From assembly GCA_900557315.1 (NCBI GenBank), contig USSI01000008.1:1-20373 (forward strand): a stretch of DNA of 20,373 nucleotides, read 5' to 3'. The DNA comes from an uncultured Butyricicoccus sp. (GTDB lineage: Bacteria; Bacillota; Clostridia; Oscillospirales; Butyricicoccaceae). The translations under genes and the position numbers were made by a program. Of this stretch, positions 7,948 to 14,922 are shown piece after piece. Position 1 is the first letter of the stretch; each line of letters opens with the position of its first letter. The notes beneath the pieces are model-generated. The model was not told the DNA's origin. It searched no databases and saw only the letters and a program-made list of their open reading frames with translations.

Positions 7948-8149
7948 TTCGGTCAGAACATACGGTTCCGACCGAGTGTGCGTCCTGCCGGGCATACGCC
8001 CGGACAGGACACGGGCGGAAAAAGGTCCGCTTGGCGAAACTTTTTCCCGCACCTGTATAAAAACCGTGATACGTGCTCCCGGTTTTTATAAATCAAAATA
8101 CCGCTTCGCGTTATCTTGATTTTGATGAAATGCGCGCAGATGGCGCGCA
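7948..8149 (+). other. Hairpin-dense intergenic region upstream of fakA
   Basis: Six consecutive stem-loops fill the gap between the asp23-like gene and fakA: 7948-7976 (7+4 bp), 7982-8010 (12 bp, one bulge, loop ATAC), 8015-8050 (10 bp, one bulge), 8056-8090 (11 bp perfect, the likely terminator), 8092-8126 (8 bp) and 8131-8149 (7 bp, GCGCGC-rich). No coding frame is convincing. It could be a structured leader or small RNA plus terminator, or a cluster of repeat-type palindromes. Confidence 0.5.
8056..8090 (+). terminator. Likely terminator of the asp23-like gene
   Basis: A perfect 11-bp stem TATAAAAACCG/CGGTTTTTATA (8056-8066 with 8080-8090), 13-base loop. The T run is part of the 3' arm, so it could work in either direction. 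Confidence 0.65.
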
Positions 8150-8177
8150 ATATAGAGAAAGTTAGGGAGAATTGCAA

Positions 8178-9827
8178 ATGGCAGATCAGAAAATAAATGG
8201 CGCGCTGTTCCGATCCATGGTGATGGAGGGCGCGCTCGCCATTGCCGAAAAAAAGGAACAGATTAACGAACTGAACGTGTTCCCGGTGCCGGACGGCGAT
8301 ACAGGCACCAATATGTCCATGACCATGGCCGCGGCCATGACCGAGCTGGAAAAGCTGGCGGAGCCGGCGCTGGCCAAGGCGGTGGATACGACCGCTGCGG
8401 CGCTGCTGCGCGGCGCGCGCGGCAACTCGGGCGTCATCCTGTCGCTGCTGTTCCGCGGCGTGGCGAAAAAGCTGCGTGAGGTGGAAGAGGCGGGCGGCCT
8501 GGAGCTGGCCCTGGCGCTGCGCGAGGGCGTGGAGACCGCGTACAAGGCGGTCATGAAGCCCGCCGAGGGCACGATCCTGACCGTGTCGCGCGTATCCGCG
8601 CAGCACGCGGTGGAGGCGTGCCAGGCGGAGCCGGAGCTGTCGGCCGGGCAGGTGCTCGAGGCGGTTCTGGCGCATGGACGCACCGCGCTCGAGGAAACCG
8701 TGCACCAGAACCCCGTGCTCGAAAAGGCGGGCGTGGTGGACGCGGGCGGCTTCGGCTACCTGACCATCCTGGAAGGCATGCTGGACGCGCTGAACGGTGT
8801 GCACCGGGAGCGTAAGGCGGCGGAACCGTCGGCAAAGCCGGCCGCGGATTTCGGCGCGATTGCAGACGAGGATATCACCTTCACCTATTGCACCGAGTTC
8901 ATCGCCGCGCGCAAGGACAAGGCGCGCAATGTCGGCCGCCTGCGCGCGCTGCTGGGCGAGATCGGCGACTCGCTGGTCGTGGTCGAGGATGACGACATCG
9001 TCAAGGTGCATGTACACACGGACCAGCCGAACAAGGCGCTCGAAGAGGGGCTCAAGTTCGGCCCGCTCATTACGGTCAAGATCGAGAACATGCGCGAGCA
9101 GCACACCGCCAAGGTGATCGAGGGCACGGCGGACGCGCCCGCAGAGCGCGTGATCGTGCCGGCGGAGAAGAAGTTCGGCTTTGTGGCGGTCGCCGCGGGC
9201 GACGGCCTGAAAAACCTGTTCACCGACCTCGGCGTGGACGTGGTGGTGCAGGGCGGACAGACCATGAACCCCTCCACGGATGAGATTGTGCGCGCGGTGG
9301 ATGCGGTGCCGGCGGAGACTGTGTTTGTCCTGCCGAACAACAAAAACATCATCATGGCGGCCGAGCAGGCGGTGCACCTGTCCGGGGAGAAAAAGATCGT
9401 GGTCGTGGCGACCAAAACCATCCCGCAGGGTATTTCGGCCATGCTGGCGGTTGACCCGGACAGCGAGGACGGCGACGCAATCGCACAGGCGATGCGCGAT
9501 GCAGCGCACCATGTGCGCAGCGGCCAGGTGACCTATGCCGCGCGCGACAGTGAGTTCGACGGCAAAAAGATCAAAGAAGGCGAGTACCTTTCCCTGTTTG
9601 AGGGCAAGCTGTGCGCAAGCGGGCGCGAAAGCTCGGTGCTCAAAAAGCTGGTGCGCGAGATGGTGACCGACGAGAGCGCGTTCGCGACCGTGGTCTACGG
9701 CGAGGGCGTGACCGAAGAGCAGGCCGCCGAGGTCGAGGCGCTGCTGCACAGGGAAAACAAGGATATGGAGATTTCGGTCATCGACGGCGGGCAGCCGGTG
9801 TACTATTATATCCTTTCCGTGGAATAA
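8178..9827 (+). CDS. fakA: Fatty acid kinase, ATP-binding subunit (FakA/YloV)
   Basis: A 549-residue DAK-fold kinase that phosphorylates fatty acids held by FakB (DegV-type) proteins, feeding host or environmental fatty acids into phospholipid synthesis. The N-terminal DhaL-like nucleotide domain shows NVFPVPDGDTGTNM (about 33-46) and LLRGARGNSGVILS (about 77-89). The middle and C-terminal region is FakA-type (ITFTYCTEF, VKVHVHTDQP). Length agrees with the family. The ATG at 8178 has GGGAG 8 bases upstream; a TTG two codons before is less likely. It follows the asp23-like gene, as in many Bacillota. No FakB gene is seen in the window. Confidence 0.95.
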   Translation: MADQKINGALFRSMVMEGALAIAEKKEQINELNVFPVPDGDTGTNMSMTMAAAMTELEKLAEPALAKAVDTTAAALLRGARGNSGVILSLLFRGVAKKLREVEEAGGLELALALREGVETAYKAVMKPAEGTILTVSRVSAQHAVEACQAEPELSAGQVLEAVLAHGRTALEETVHQNPVLEKAGVVDAGGFGYLTILEGMLDALNGVHRERKAAEPSAKPAADFGAIADEDITFTYCTEFIAARKDKARNVGRLRALLGEIGDSLVVVEDDDIVKVHVHTDQPNKALEEGLKFGPLITVKIENMREQHTAKVIEGTADAPAERVIVPAEKKFGFVAVAAGDGLKNLFTDLGVDVVVQGGQTMNPSTDEIVRAVDAVPAETVFVLPNNKNIIMAAEQAVHLSGEKKIVVVATKTIPQGISAMLAVDPDSEDGDAIAQAMRDAAHHVRSGQVTYAARDSEFDGKKIKEGEYLSLFEGKLCASGRESSVLKKLVREMVTDESAFATVVYGEGVTEEQAAEVEALLHRENKDMEISVIDGGQPVYYYILSVE

Positions 9828-9846
9828 AAAACGCCCGCCCGATGCC

Positions 9847-9875
9847 TTGACAGGCATGGAGCAGGCCGGTATAAT
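9847..9875 (+). promoter_or_regulatory. Perfect-consensus promoter of a putative antisense RNA
   Basis: TTGACA (9847-9852), exactly 17 bases, TATAAT (9870-9875), identical to the sigma-A consensus. No protein gene starts downstream for almost 300 bases. It drives transcription towards the 3' end of the minus-strand peptide gene at 9962-10036. Confidence 0.9.
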
Positions 9876-9881
9876 ACAGAT

Positions 9882-9974
9882 AGAGGGGCACCGCTGCAAG
9901 CGGTTGGCCTTATGGGTTATTTGAATTAAAACAAGCTAACCGTCTGGCTGCAACCGGGCGGTTAGCGCGCTTTT
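9882..9974 (+). ncRNA. Putative antisense RNA (type I antitoxin candidate)
   Basis: Predicted RNA of about 93 bases, from a start near 9882 to TTTT at 9971-9974. It contains two stem-loops: 9890-9904 (ACCGC/GCGGT) and 9935-9966 (13 bp with two G-T pairs). Both apical loops carry CTGCAA, whose TGCA core is self-complementary and could start loop-loop contact with the same loops of the sense RNA. The RNA overlaps the end and the 3' untranslated region of the hydrophobic peptide gene on the opposite strand, the layout of B. subtilis type I antitoxins such as RatA or SR4. A second pairing, 9901-9908 with 9935-9942, could compete with the terminator. Inferred from sequence only; read-through into pth is possible. 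Confidence 0.6.
9935..9974. terminator. Bidirectional terminator shared by peptide mRNA and antisense RNA
   Basis: Stem 9935-9947 with 9954-9966 (GCTAACCG/CGGTTAGC plus inner pairs), loop CTGCAA. On the minus strand it is followed at once by TTGTTTTAATT; on the plus strand by GCGCTTTT. The stop codon of the minus-strand peptide (9962-9964) lies inside the stem. Confidence 0.7.
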
Positions 9975-10036
9975 ATGGTGAAAATGGAAAGTAAAACAAC
10001 AATCCATATCAGGATTTGAAAAATCCGACACCACAA
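9962..10036 (-). CDS. 24-residue hydrophobic peptide, candidate type I (holin-like) toxin
   Basis: A TTG-initiated frame of 24 codons plus TAA. After a short start (WCR) it is nearly all Ile, Leu, Val, Phe and Trp (FQILIWIVVLLSIFTI) and ends KAR, so it is one membrane helix with a basic tail, the usual form of type I toxins. The start is backed by a near-perfect anti-16S complement, AAAGGGGGTGATC (10053-10041), nine bases from its GGGGG core to TTG. A consensus-like promoter lies 61 bases upstream (10097-10125) and the stop sits in a terminator. The ribosome site folds into a hairpin (10038-10068). A strong convergent promoter makes an antisense RNA over the 3' end. The family is perhaps related to the putative holin-like toxins of Bacillota; this is not confirmed by search. 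A GTG-started overlapping frame of about 32 residues is hydrophilic and less likely. Confidence 0.65.
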   Translation of the reverse strand: MWCRIFQILIWIVVLLSIFTIKAR

Positions 10037-10037
10037 A

Positions 10038-10068
10038 GGCGATCACCCCCTTTCAACAGGGGAGTGCC
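10038..10068 (-). promoter_or_regulatory. Hairpin sequestering the peptide's ribosome binding site
   Basis: CCCC 10047-10050 pairs with GGGG 10059-10062, and CAC 10044-10046 with GTG 10064-10066, with one bulged A and an outer GG/CC pair. In the minus-strand RNA this buries the GGGGGTG ribosome site. Such masking is usual in type I toxin mRNAs. Confidence 0.6.
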
Positions 10069-10096
10069 AACCGCGGATACAGCGGTACCCAAGTTA

Positions 10097-10125
10097 AGCA
10101 TAACAAAATGCGCTATCTTTGTCAA
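10097..10125 (-). promoter_or_regulatory. Promoter of the hydrophobic peptide gene
   Basis: On the minus strand: exact TTGACA (10125-10120), a 17-base spacer, TATGCT (10102-10097). The expected start near 10090 gives a 54-base leader. Confidence 0.8.
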
Positions 10126-10169
10126 TTTTCGCCGCCCAATGGGGAGGCGTTCTTTTTGGAGTTGGAACC

Positions 10170-10808
10170 ATGTCAGTATTCGATATTTTCAAAAAACTCG
10201 ACGAGCAGAAGGCCGCGCAGGCGGCGCAGCCGGTCGAGTGGCTGGTCGTCGGGCTGGGAAACCCCGGAAGCAAGTATGATAACACCCGCCACAACGCGGG
10301 CTTCCGCGCGCTCGAGGGCTACTGCGCGCGCACCGGGCAGAAGATCGACCGGATGAAGTTCAAGGCGCTCGTAGGCGAGGGCATGCTGGGCGGCAGGCGC
10401 GTGCTGTTCCTCAAACCGCAGACCTTTATGAACCTGTCCGGCGAGGCGGTGCACGACGCGGCGGCGTTTTATAAAATCCCGCCCGAGCGGATCATCGTGC
10501 TGTCGGACGACATCTCGCTCGACGTGGGTACGCTGCGCGTGCGCGCCAAAGGCTCGGCGGGCGGACAGAACGGCCTGAAAAACATCATCTACCACCTCGG
10601 CAGTGAGGATTTCCCGCGCGTCAAGATCGGCATCGGCAAAAAACCGCACCCGGATTACGATCTTGCCGCATGGGTGCTGAGCAAGTTCACGGCGGACGAG
10701 CAGAAGGCGATTGACAAAGCGTGCGAGGACGCGGTCAGCGCCGCGGCCTGCATCATCGCGGAGGGCTGCCCTGCCGCCGCGCAGAAGTTCAACGGCAAAC
10801 GCCTGTAA
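10170..10808 (+). CDS. pth: Peptidyl-tRNA hydrolase
   Basis: A 212-residue enzyme that frees tRNA from stalled peptidyl-tRNA. Active-site features are all present: GLGNPG with Asn31, TRHNAGF with the catalytic His41, FMNLSG with Asn88, the acidic LSDD (Asp113/114) and GSAGGQNGLKN with Asn134. The ATG at 10170 is chosen because GGAG lies 8 bases upstream; this leaves a charged extension of about 22 residues before the usual start of the fold (WLVVGLGNPG). The frame is open to 10119, but that part overlaps the minus-strand promoter region. Its own promoter is not obvious; the antisense promoter at 9847 might contribute by read-through. A strong terminator follows. Confidence 0.96.
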   Translation: MSVFDIFKKLDEQKAAQAAQPVEWLVVGLGNPGSKYDNTRHNAGFRALEGYCARTGQKIDRMKFKALVGEGMLGGRRVLFLKPQTFMNLSGEAVHDAAAFYKIPPERIIVLSDDISLDVGTLRVRAKGSAGGQNGLKNIIYHLGSEDFPRVKIGIGKKPHPDYDLAAWVLSKFTADEQKAIDKACEDAVSAAACIIAEGCPAAAQKFNGKRL

Positions 10809-10816
10809 TACGGAAA

Positions 10817-10855
10817 ACGGCATCCTGTCCCGGAAGGGCAGGATGCCGTCTGGTT
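10817..10855. terminator. Bidirectional terminator between pth and the transporter gene
   Basis: An 11-bp stem (10817-10827 with 10839-10849) extended inside by CCC-GGAA-GGG with one bulge. T-rich sequence follows on both strands (TTTTT on plus from 10854, TTTT on minus). It sits between convergent genes. Confidence 0.85.
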
Positions 10856-10884
10856 TTTCTGCGGTGCAGGGCAGGGGGAAGCGA

Positions 10885-12288
10885 TCACACCTCTCCGCGC
10901 GCTTCGCGCGCGGCAAGGTCTTTCATGATCCGGTCGTATTTTTTGTCCAGCTGATACAGCGCCAGTACGATGATAATCACTGCCCAGATCACCAGCGGGC
11001 CGAATTTGTAGATATTTATAATCATCTGCAGCGCACTGTCCGGCTGTGTTGTGCCGCCGGTCGTTGTGCTGATGTAGCCGCCCAGTTCAAGCAGGCCGGT
11101 GATCGCCGCCGAGGTCAGGCCTGCGCCGATCTTGGAGCCGACCGAACCGCCTGCGAATACCATGCTTTCCTGACGGACATGGGTTTTCCACTGGCCGTAT
11201 TCGACCGCGTCGCCCAGCATACCGAATACGACCGAATTGAACGGCGCCAGGCCGATCGCGCGCACCACACAGCTGAAAAACAGCCATTCCACGCTTTGCG
11301 GGTTGATGAAAAATGCCAGCTGGCCGGCAAAGGCGAGGCACGCGCCGGCGAGCGACATATTCCGCTTGCCGAACTTTTTGAGCAGCAGCGGGCTGCAGAA
11401 GGTGCCCGCGACGAGAACCAGCGTCTCTGCCAGATATAAGGTGGAGTACAGCCAGGTGCCGTCCAGAAAGATGTAGCGGCAATAGTAGGGCAGGATGGTG
11501 CCGGTGAAGGTGAAGAGCGAATTCTGCATCATCCACAGGATCAGGATCGCCCAGAAATAGCGGTTGGCGGCCAGCGCCTTGAGCGATTTGCCGAGCGGGA
11601 TTTTATCCTGCTGTTTGACCGCCTCGATCTGTACGGTTTCCTTGCAGAAGGCAAAATTGATGACCAGCAGGACGACCGCCAGCACCGCCCAGATCGTCAT
11701 GGTCTTGACCCACGCCATCTGGTTGTCGCCGAACGCCTGGATCAGCGGCAGCGATGCGGTCACCGCCAGAATGCGGCCGAACGGGGACAGGCCCATGCGC
11801 ACGATGCTCAGATAAGTGCGCTCTTTGGAGTCGCGGGTCATCATGGCGGACAGCGAGCCGTACGGCAGGTTGATCGCGGTATAGCACACCGTGGTACAGA
11901 AGTTGTATGTGACGAACAGGTAGAGGAACTGCAGGGTTTCGGTGGTCTGCGGGACGGTGAACAGCAGCACTGCGCTGAGCGCAAACGGCACGCTCATCCA
12001 CAGCAGCCACGGGCGGGACTTGCCCCATTTGGAGTGGGTTTTCTCCACGATCACGCCCATAACCATATCGGACACGCCGTCAAAGATGCGGGACAGCAGC
12101 ATGACCAGGCCGACGGTAGCCGCCGGGATGCCGACGTAGTCGGTGTAGAACAGGGTCAGGATGGTGCTGAGCATACCGAAAACCAGGTTGCAGGCGGTAT
12201 CGCCGCAGCCATAGGCAAAGCGGACGCCCCAGCCAAGCGTTTTCCCTTCGGTTTTCCCCTCGTTGGACAGGGTGGTTGTCTGTTTCAT
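10885..12288 (-). CDS. GPH-family sugar/glycoside:cation symporter
   Basis: A 467-residue membrane transporter with about 12 hydrophobic helices, of the glycoside-pentoside-hexuronide:cation symporter type within the major facilitator superfamily. Characteristic parts are RFAYGCGDTACNLVFGMLSTILTLFYTDY near the start and SRIFDGVSDMVMGVIVEKT...WGKSRPWLLW (about 66-97), a signature of the family, and YGQWKTHVRQESMVFAG in the second half. The substrate cannot be told from sequence; the neighbouring oxidoreductase and isomerase suggest a sugar, sugar acid, polyol or glycoside. AGGGG lies about 6 bases upstream of the ATG. It is the third gene of the leftward cluster, separated from the isomerase by a long hairpin that may lower its expression. 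Confidence 0.93.
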   Translation of the reverse strand: MKQTTTLSNEGKTEGKTLGWGVRFAYGCGDTACNLVFGMLSTILTLFYTDYVGIPAATVGLVMLLSRIFDGVSDMVMGVIVEKTHSKWGKSRPWLLWMSVPFALSAVLLFTVPQTTETLQFLYLFVTYNFCTTVCYTAINLPYGSLSAMMTRDSKERTYLSIVRMGLSPFGRILAVTASLPLIQAFGDNQMAWVKTMTIWAVLAVVLLVINFAFCKETVQIEAVKQQDKIPLGKSLKALAANRYFWAILILWMMQNSLFTFTGTILPYYCRYIFLDGTWLYSTLYLAETLVLVAGTFCSPLLLKKFGKRNMSLAGACLAFAGQLAFFINPQSVEWLFFSCVVRAIGLAPFNSVVFGMLGDAVEYGQWKTHVRQESMVFAGGSVGSKIGAGLTSAAITGLLELGGYISTTTGGTTQPDSALQMIINIYKFGPLVIWAVIIIVLALYQLDKKYDRIMKDLAAREARGEV

Positions 12289-12322
12289 GTTTTTCCCCTT
12301 CCGTTTTCATTTTGCGGCTGTA

Positions 12323-12390
12323 AAACAGCACCGCATCACGCAGCCCTGCGGCGGCACAGCCATTGGCCGGGATACGATGCGGTGCTGTTT
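12323..12390 (-). terminator. Long-stem hairpin between isomerase and transporter genes
   Basis: A perfect 15-bp stem (12323-12337 with 12376-12390) with a 38-base loop that folds further, followed on the minus strand by TTTTA. A second hairpin CCGGGC-GTC-GCCCGG lies at 12392-12406, overlapping the region just after the isomerase stop. It may be a partial terminator or an mRNA stabiliser. Confidence 0.65.
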
Positions 12391-12411
12391 ACCGGGCGTC
12401 GCCCGGCTTGC

Positions 12412-13350
12412 TTACTGGCTGATGGTCTGGCGCAGCGCGTCGATCGAGGTATGTACGCCCGCATCCACGCTCATGGTCAGGTCTTCCATCTCGAGCGACA
12501 CGTCGCCGTCGTAGCCCATCATATGGACGACCGAGAAGAACTCCTTCCACCACTGCAAATCCTTGCCGCAGCCAACCGCGACGTAGTTCCACACGCGGTC
12601 GGCGGAGTCGGTCACCGGGCGCGGCTCGAGGAGGCCGTCCACGTCCGCGAGGCCGCGCTCGATGCGTGCGTCCTTGCCGTGCACGTGGAAGATACAGCCC
12701 TTCAGCGCACGCGCGGCGGCGATCGGGTCAGCGCCCAGCACCATCATGTGCGAGGGGTCAAGGTTGATGCCGAGCATCGGGTCGGTCGCTTCGCGCAGCT
12801 TGAGCAGGGTCGAAGCCGACCATACCATCGTGCCCGGGAATTCCTCGATCGCGATGTGCTCAATGCCGCACTTCTTGCAGTGCGCAATGAATTCGTTCCA
12901 GAAGGCAATGGTTACCTTCCACTGGTACTCGTAAGCGGGTGCCATGAAGTCCGGCCAGGAAACGGTCGAGGTGATCCAGTTCGGGGTGGTGTCGGTCTCA
13001 TTTCCCGCAGGCAGGCCCGCCATGGCGACGATCTTCTTTACGCCCAGCAGGCCGGCGAGCGTCGCGCAGTCGTACATGCTCTTCTTATATGCCTCGCCGG
13101 TTTCGCTCGGCCAGAGCGGGTTGCACGAGGTGTTGAGCGCGGAAATGCGCATGCCGCGCTTATCCAGTTCGTCCATGAACGCACGGCGTTTCCCTTCATC
13201 GGCGAGCAGTTCGGCCGTGTTGCAGTGCTTGCGCGCACCCCAGCCGCCCGCGGTCATCTCGACCGCGTCGATGCCGAGGCTTTTCACTTTATCCAGCATG
13301 TCCGTGTAGGACAGGCCGGCAAATACGTCCGTGCAGATTGCCAGTTTCAT
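12412..13350 (-). CDS. Sugar phosphate isomerase/epimerase family TIM-barrel protein
   Basis: A 312-residue protein of the xylose-isomerase-like TIM-barrel superfamily (AP endonuclease 2 fold). Likely metal ligands are the Glu of AIEEFPG (169/170), Asp198 in NLDPSHM, His in FHVHGKD (222/224) and the Glu pair in VSLEMED (287/289). Members epimerise or isomerise sugars or 3-keto-sugars or dehydrate inosose. GGAGG lies 9 bases upstream of the ATG at 13350. It follows an oxidoreductase gene by 95 bases holding a GC-rich hairpin. The pairing of this fold with a Gfo/Idh/MocA dehydrogenase is typical for inositol and 3-keto-glycoside pathways; the exact substrate is unknown. Confidence 0.9.
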   Translation of the reverse strand: MKLAICTDVFAGLSYTDMLDKVKSLGIDAVEMTAGGWGARKHCNTAELLADEGKRRAFMDELDKRGMRISALNTSCNPLWPSETGEAYKKSMYDCATLAGLLGVKKIVAMAGLPAGNETDTTPNWITSTVSWPDFMAPAYEYQWKVTIAFWNEFIAHCKKCGIEHIAIEEFPGTMVWSASTLLKLREATDPMLGINLDPSHMMVLGADPIAAARALKGCIFHVHGKDARIERGLADVDGLLEPRPVTDSADRVWNYVAVGCGKDLQWWKEFFSVVHMMGYDGDVSLEMEDLTMSVDAGVHTSIDALRQTISQ

Positions 13351-13381
13351 TTATCGTTACCTCCGATCAAATGGTACAGGG

Positions 13382-13417
13382 ATGCCCCGTCCGCCGTCTC
13401 CGCGACGGACAGGGCAT
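13382..13417. other. Intergenic hairpin between oxidoreductase and isomerase genes
   Basis: Stem 13382-13393 with 13106-type pairing at 13406-13417 (ATGCCC/GGGCAT and GTCCG/CGGAC with one C-A mismatch), 12-base loop. There is no T tract on either strand, so an RNA-stability or processing element is more likely than a terminator. Confidence 0.5.
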
Positions 13418-13445
13418 GGGAAAAGAAATGGGAGAGGGAAATGGC

Positions 13446-14624
13446 TTATTTGAAATCGACCCATACGCCGCCCTTATCCGCGGATTCGACGCACTTTGTC
13501 ACCCAGCGGATGCCGTCGATGCCGTGTTCCAGGTCGGGGTATACCAGATTGTTCAGGGTCTCGTCATCGCCGCGGTTTTTCGCGTCCATCGCGATGGCGA
13601 AACGGGTATAGAGGTTGCTCCAGGAGTCGATGAGGCCGGTGTAGTGCAGCGCGCCCAGGCGTTCGTACTCAAGGGCTTCGGGGGCAAGGTAATCCATCGC
13701 GCGGACCAGGATCTGCTCCGGCTTGCCCTGCACCTGATATTTGAGTTCGTCCGGATGCATATCGTTCCATTCGAGCGAAGCCTTGGTGCCGACGATGCGG
13801 ATATGCTGGCTGGACATGTCGCCCGCGTTGACCGCAGACGCCCACATGCGGCCCACCGCGCCGTTTTCATAGCGCATCAGGACATAGGCGTTGTCCTCCA
13901 GCGGCGCGCGGGACTTGATGAAGCTCTGGCGGTCGCACAGCAGCTGCTTGAGCTTGAGCTGCGGGCAGACCAGTTCGGACATGTAGAAGGTGTGGGTGGA
14001 CAGGTCGCCCAGCACGAAGGACGGGCCGGACTTTGCCGGGTCAACGCGCCACTTCTGGCCCTCGGCCTGCTTGTCGCCGGTCGGGTCGCAGGCAAAACCG
14101 TGCGCGTAGCGCAGGTCAACCATGGTGACCTCGCCGATGTCGCCGTTTGCGATCATGCTGCGCATCTGGCTGAGCAGGTCGAAGCCGGAGAAGCCGTAGG
14201 TCACGCAGACGATCTTGCCCATCTTCTCGGCGAGCGCCTTGATCTCCTCGCCTTCCTCGACCTTGAAAAACAGCGGCTTTTCGCAGATGACGTGCAGGCC
14301 GGCTTCGAGCGTCGCCTTGCAGACCTCAAAGTGCTGGAAGTTCGGGGTGGCGATGTCAACCGCTTCGATGCCGTCCTCGCGCTTTGCCTCCTCTGCGAAC
14401 ATGGTCTTGTAATCCGGGTACAGGCGATCCTCGTCCATGTTGAGGTTCCTGCCGAAGTCCACACAGCGGGCAAAGTCCAGATCGAATGCTGCCGCCTTGA
14501 GCACAAAGGAGTTGTTGTCGCGCATCGCGCCCAGACGGTGCTTGTAGCCGACGCCGCTCGTGCGGCCGCCGCCGACGATGCCCCAGCGGAACGGTCTGTC
14601 AATTTTCTTTTCGCCGATAAACAT
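13446..14624 (-). CDS. Gfo/Idh/MocA family NAD(P)-dependent oxidoreductase
   Basis: A 392-residue sugar or polyol dehydrogenase. The N-terminal Rossmann fold begins FRWGIVGGGRTSGVGYKHR (about 12-30). The family's EKP motif with catalytic Lys116 is in HVICEKPLFF, and the GD-x3-H motif is GDLSTH with Asp207 and His211. The start at 14624 is preferred: the fold begins soon after and a purine-rich AAAGGG site lies about 9 bases upstream; the frame is open back to 14762 but that part is AT-rich leader. It is the first gene of the leftward catabolic operon, behind a strong promoter. Probable role: oxidation of a sugar, inositol or glycoside hydroxyl to a ketone for the next enzyme. Confidence 0.93.
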   Translation of the reverse strand: MFIGEKKIDRPFRWGIVGGGRTSGVGYKHRLGAMRDNNSFVLKAAAFDLDFARCVDFGRNLNMDEDRLYPDYKTMFAEEAKREDGIEAVDIATPNFQHFEVCKATLEAGLHVICEKPLFFKVEEGEEIKALAEKMGKIVCVTYGFSGFDLLSQMRSMIANGDIGEVTMVDLRYAHGFACDPTGDKQAEGQKWRVDPAKSGPSFVLGDLSTHTFYMSELVCPQLKLKQLLCDRQSFIKSRAPLEDNAYVLMRYENGAVGRMWASAVNAGDMSSQHIRIVGTKASLEWNDMHPDELKYQVQGKPEQILVRAMDYLAPEALEYERLGALHYTGLIDSWSNLYTRFAIAMDAKNRGDDETLNNLVYPDLEHGIDGIRWVTKCVESADKGGVWVDFK

Positions 14625-14693
14625 AATATTTCGCCCTTTCTTATGATGAGAATGATGGATTCGCAATACAATTTTGTTTTCTGATACTGTTTT

Positions 14694-14709
14694 CTTTGCG
14701 CGCACAAAG
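14694..14709. promoter_or_regulatory. Candidate operator palindrome in the operon leader
   Basis: CTTTG-CGCGCA-CAAAG, a 16-base inverted repeat with a GC-rich centre, similar in style to LacI/CcpA-family operators. It lies about 70 bases downstream of the expected start of the catabolic operon, where a bound repressor could block elongation. Tentative. Confidence 0.35.
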
Positions 14710-14780
14710 AATAGCTGCGGAATTGCACATAAATGTTTTGAAATTTTGTTTATTGCGTGCATTCCTTATTTGTTGTGCAT

Positions 14781-14809
14781 AGTATAGAATACTTCTGTAA
14801 GGTTTTCAA
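14781..14809 (-). promoter_or_regulatory. Promoter of the catabolic operon
   Basis: On the minus strand: TTGAAA (14809-14804), a 17-base spacer and TATACT (14786-14781). The leader to the ATG at 14624 would be about 150 bases. Two ATGCAC direct repeats (14775-14780 and 14757-14762, 18 bases apart) sit at and just after the expected start and could be regulator half-sites. The 14625-14922 gap holds no gene. Confidence 0.8.
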
Positions 14810-14922
14810 TGGGGCATCCGGCCATAAAATTCATTGATTCTGCTTTTACAGAAAGCGGAAATCCGGAAATCATCCGATACTGCTTTGCGGTTCATCAATC
14901 CTGCTGTAAGGGGAGAAATGGT

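Noticed and set aside
7956..7968. A LexA box after the asp23-like gene (GAAC...GTTC)
   Set aside because: The spacer is five bases, not four, and the site lies in a hairpin after the stop codon, not at a promoter.
7953..9899. A 648-codon open frame on the minus strand opposite fakA
   Set aside because: It is an antisense artefact of fakA, rich in His/Arg/Leu, without a start signal; fakA carries all family motifs.
9882..9974. A known metabolite riboswitch upstream of pth
   Set aside because: The competing stems resemble an attenuator, but I recognise no aptamer consensus (SAM, TPP, purine, c-di-GMP, preQ1, THF, T-box). The antisense reading explains the promoter, the opposite-strand peptide and the shared terminator better.
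12034..13611. A 525-codon plus-strand frame opposite the isomerase and transporter genes
   Set aside because: It crosses intergenic hairpins and two confirmed minus-strand genes and has no protein-like features.
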